DNA of 64,000 nucleotides. It comes from Pseudomonadota bacterium. Its GTDB lineage: Bacteria; Pseudomonadota; Gammaproteobacteria; Steroidobacterales; Steroidobacteraceae. The stretch is from the NCBI GenBank assembly GCA_023391335.1, contig JAEWBG010000101.1:229293-293292 (forward strand). The letters are read 5' to 3'. Below the pieces are notes generated by a model. It made no database searches and had not been told where the DNA came from. It was given only the letters and a program-made list of their open reading frames with translations. Both the position numbers and the translations under genes were made by a program. Positions 61,735 to 64,000 of this stretch are shown here, one piece after another. How positions within the stretch are numbered: position 1 is the stretch's first letter; each line of letters starts with the position of its first letter.

Positions 61735-63948
61735 ATGTCTTCTTTGAATCGAAATGGGCTCAGTGGCGCTACTCGCCTAAGCGAGGATTCGTTTCGCGCC
61801 GCGACGCGGTGGCGGCGTCTCGGTGCATCTTTGGCTGCCATTGCCAGCTTCGCAACTGCATCTGTGTTCGCACAAGGTGCCAATCGCTTGGAAAGCATTC
61901 AAGCGAGCGCCACGGGCGGCAACAAAGTTGAGCTCACGCTCAAGTTGAGCGAGGCGGCTCCCACGCCTCTAACGTTCACTGTCGATAACCCAGCTCGCAT
62001 TGCTCTAGATCTGCCCGATACGACAGTCGCGATGAGCTCGCGGCGAGTAGACGTCAAGCAAGGCGTGCTGGACACCGTCAATGTTGCCGAAGCTAATGGA
62101 CGTACACGCGTCGTTCTAAACGTCGATAGCCTCGTGCCCTACGAGACGCGCGTTCAAGGTGACACCATCGTTGTCAGTCTTGGTGCATCCTCAGCGTCTC
62201 CAGCGCAACGTTCGCTCCCATCGACTTCCCCAGCGATGGCTGCTGCGACTGGGACTAGATCAGCCATGCCCGTGTCCGGCACTCGAAGCGTGAGCAACAT
62301 TGATTTCCGACGCGGCTCCGACGGTGCAGGTCGCATCATCGTTGAGCTTACCGACTCCAAGGTGCCTGCAGATTTGCGCCAAGAGGGCGGAAAGATCGTC
62401 GTCAATTTCGCCAAGACTTCCCTTCCCGACAATCTGATGCAGCGCCTGGATGTGGGCGACTTTGCGACACCGGTCAGCAGCGTCGACGCTATGCGCGTCG
62501 CTGACGGAACGCGGCTTGTCATCGCAGCGAGTGGCGATTACGAGCAACTCGCCTATCAATCGGACAACGTCTATACGATTGAGATCAAGCCGGTCGTCAA
62601 GCTGCCTCCTGAACTGCAAGATCAAAAGGAATATACCGGTGAGCATCTCACGCTGAACTTCCAAGACATTGAAACACGAGCTGTGTTGCAGTTGCTGGCC
62701 GATACCAGCGGTCAGAACATGGTGATCAGCGACACGGTCGGGGGTAACGTCACGTTGCGCTTGCAGAACGTGCCGTGGGATCAGGCCCTCGATATCGTCA
62801 TGCGCACCAAGGGTCTCGACATGCGCAAGGAAGGCAATGTGATGTTTATCGCGCCTGCTGCAGAAATAGCAGCTAGGGAGAAAGAGCTGCTGTCGGCGCG
62901 CAAAGAGGTGCAGCAGCTTGCTCCCTTGCGTACCGAGTATTTGCAGGTCAACTATGCGAAAGCCGCAGACCTTGCAGCATTGATCAAATCAGGTCAAAAC
63001 AGTTCTCTGCTGTCTCAGCGCGGGAGTGTTGCGATTGACGAGCGGACTAATACCTTGCTTCTTCAAGACACGTCCGATCGACTTGCCGATATCCGTCGTC
63101 TAGTGTCGACGCTAGACATTCCCGTTCGGCAAGTGCTCATCGAAGCTCGCATTGTCATCGTCAACGATGATTACAGTCGAGAACTCGGTGTTCGGTTTGG
63201 ATCAACGGTTGCGTTCGACCACGGCGGAAGCGACGGTCAGGGGATTGTGGCCGGTGGACCGTTCGTGACTGCCGACAACAATGTTGTGCTCTCTCCCAAC
63301 CCTGCCGCTGCTAGCGCGGGCACGGGGTTTGTGCAGCCAGACCCGGCAGACCGTTACATGGTCAACCTGCCAGTCGCCAATCCCGCGGGCCGCATCGCAC
63401 TCACCCTGCTGGATTCCGACTACCTGGTCGATCTCGAACTCTCCGCAGCGCAGGCAGAAGGCCGCGGCGAGATCGTGTCTTCACCACGTTTGATTACTGC
63501 CAACCAGCGCGAAGCTACGATCGAGCAGGGCGTCGAAATTCCGTATCAGGAGTCTTCATCCAGCGGTGCGACGACCACTCAGTTCAAGAAGGCGGTATTG
63601 AGCCTGAAGGTGACTCCACAGATCACGCCGGACAACCGCATCATTCTGGATCTCACCGTTTCGAAGGACAGTGTCGGCCAACTCGTGGCGAGCGCAACTG
63701 GCGGCTTCGTACCCAGCATCGATACACGCGAGATCGTCACTCAGGTGCTCGTGAACGACGGCCAAACCGTGGTGCTTGGCGGTATCTTGGAAACGGAACG
63801 CCGCGAATCGGAAACCAAGGTCCCATTGCTCGGCGACATTCCGGTGCTCGGTCACTTGTTCAAGACAACCAATAAAACGGACAACAAGGACGAGCTGCTG
63901 ATCTTTGTGACTCCACGCATCCTGCGCGAAGGTGCGAGCCTCTACTAA
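61735..63948 (+). CDS. pilQ: PilQ, type IVa pilus secretin
   Basis: The 737-residue outer-membrane secretin has an export signal (about residues 25-45, ending SVFA|QGAN), two AMIN domains (about 48-145 and 180-280, binding peptidoglycan), a secretin/TonB short N-terminal domain (LNFQDIETRAVLQLLADTSG, NVTLRLQNVPWDQALDIVM), an N1 domain (about 405-475) and the secretin core. The core contains GEIVSSPRLITANQREATIE, VPLLGDIPVLGHLFKTT and ELLIFVTPRIL near the end. GGGAGAAA precedes the ATG. It is the last gene of the operon that is seen whole. aroK normally follows, but the window ends. Confidence 0.96.
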   Translation: MSSLNRNGLSGATRLSEDSFRAATRWRRLGASLAAIASFATASVFAQGANRLESIQASATGGNKVELTLKLSEAAPTPLTFTVDNPARIALDLPDTTVAMSSRRVDVKQGVLDTVNVAEANGRTRVVLNVDSLVPYETRVQGDTIVVSLGASSASPAQRSLPSTSPAMAAATGTRSAMPVSGTRSVSNIDFRRGSDGAGRIIVELTDSKVPADLRQEGGKIVVNFAKTSLPDNLMQRLDVGDFATPVSSVDAMRVADGTRLVIAASGDYEQLAYQSDNVYTIEIKPVVKLPPELQDQKEYTGEHLTLNFQDIETRAVLQLLADTSGQNMVISDTVGGNVTLRLQNVPWDQALDIVMRTKGLDMRKEGNVMFIAPAAEIAAREKELLSARKEVQQLAPLRTEYLQVNYAKAADLAALIKSGQNSSLLSQRGSVAIDERTNTLLLQDTSDRLADIRRLVSTLDIPVRQVLIEARIVIVNDDYSRELGVRFGSTVAFDHGGSDGQGIVAGGPFVTADNNVVLSPNPAAASAGTGFVQPDPADRYMVNLPVANPAGRIALTLLDSDYLVDLELSAAQAEGRGEIVSSPRLITANQREATIEQGVEIPYQESSSSGATTTQFKKAVLSLKVTPQITPDNRIILDLTVSKDSVGQLVASATGGFVPSIDTREIVTQVLVNDGQTVVLGGILETERRESETKVPLLGDIPVLGHLFKTTNKTDNKDELLIFVTPRILREGASLY

Positions 63949-64000
63949 GCGCTAAGAGGCTTCTCATCGTGAACGCGGGCGCCCGGCGGGGGGCCGCGGG

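Noticed and set aside
63949..64000. GTG at 63969 and the G/C-rich last 30 bases as the start of aroK
   Set aside because: aroK is expected after pilQ, but too few codons are present and they do not show a shikimate kinase start; the G/C-rich end may also be poor sequence.

Overview
The window looks like ordinary chromosome from a GC-rich, Gram-negative gammaproteobacterium. The evidence is the TAM outer-membrane module (tamA-tamB), the type IVa pilus operon pilMNOPQ divergent from a class A PBP (mrcA), and mnmG, gmk, yicC, rph, rdgB, hemW, rpmE and gltA. I would place it near the Xanthomonadales, Nevskiales or Steroidobacter-like lineages, but that is inference from gene content only. I see no rRNA, tRNA, CRISPR array, transposase or prophage.

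Region by region. Positions 1-8.6 kb hold most of a Tad (Flp) pilus locus in one tight + strand operon: a TadG-like protein cut by the window edge, a TadE-like pseudopilin, a secreted protein, a 51-residue class IVb pilin-like gene, CpaB, the CpaC secretin, an FHA-CpaF/TadA ATPase, TadB, TadC and a DUF192 protein. Positions 8.9-12.3 kb are an accessory patch with three different Fe(II)/2-oxoglutarate oxygenases and a sulfotransferase. Positions 12.6-15.1 kb carry a small lipoprotein and a large secreted protein whose frame is broken by one amber codon. Positions 15.4-32.2 kb hold a YihY/BrkB membrane protein, a GH3 beta-glucosidase, tamB-tamA, a BamE-tail protein, an imelysin/di-haem oxidoreductase pair, a PhoX-like protein and a GH31 glycosidase. 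Positions 32.3-42 kb hold a histone-H1-like basic protein, a secreted protein, a UvrD-like helicase, a small membrane protein with topoisomerase IB, and the DUF2339-DUF3999 pair.

Positions 42-56 kb are mostly housekeeping: mnmG, an NfeD-like protein, two secreted proteins on the minus strand, gmk-yicC, a PP2C phosphatase, rph-rdgB-hemW, rpmE, an M48 metalloprotease lipoprotein, citrate synthase and a conserved hypothetical. The last 8 kb are mrcA and, divergently, pilMNOPQ. The window ends just after pilQ.

How the genes work together: two type IV filament systems are present, a Tad system (secretin, ATPase, two platform proteins and pilins) and the type IVa alignment complex plus its PilQ secretin. 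The envelope theme continues with TAM, the M48 lipoprotein and PBP1A. Three non-coding signals stand out. There is a family of intergenic GTGA/TCAC palindromic repeats. There are related ACGGAG-type inverted repeats. There is also a cluster of three DnaA-box sequences between hemW and rpmE. No wholly new defence or mobile system is visible. The most unusual gene group is the oxygenase/sulfotransferase patch beside the Tad locus.
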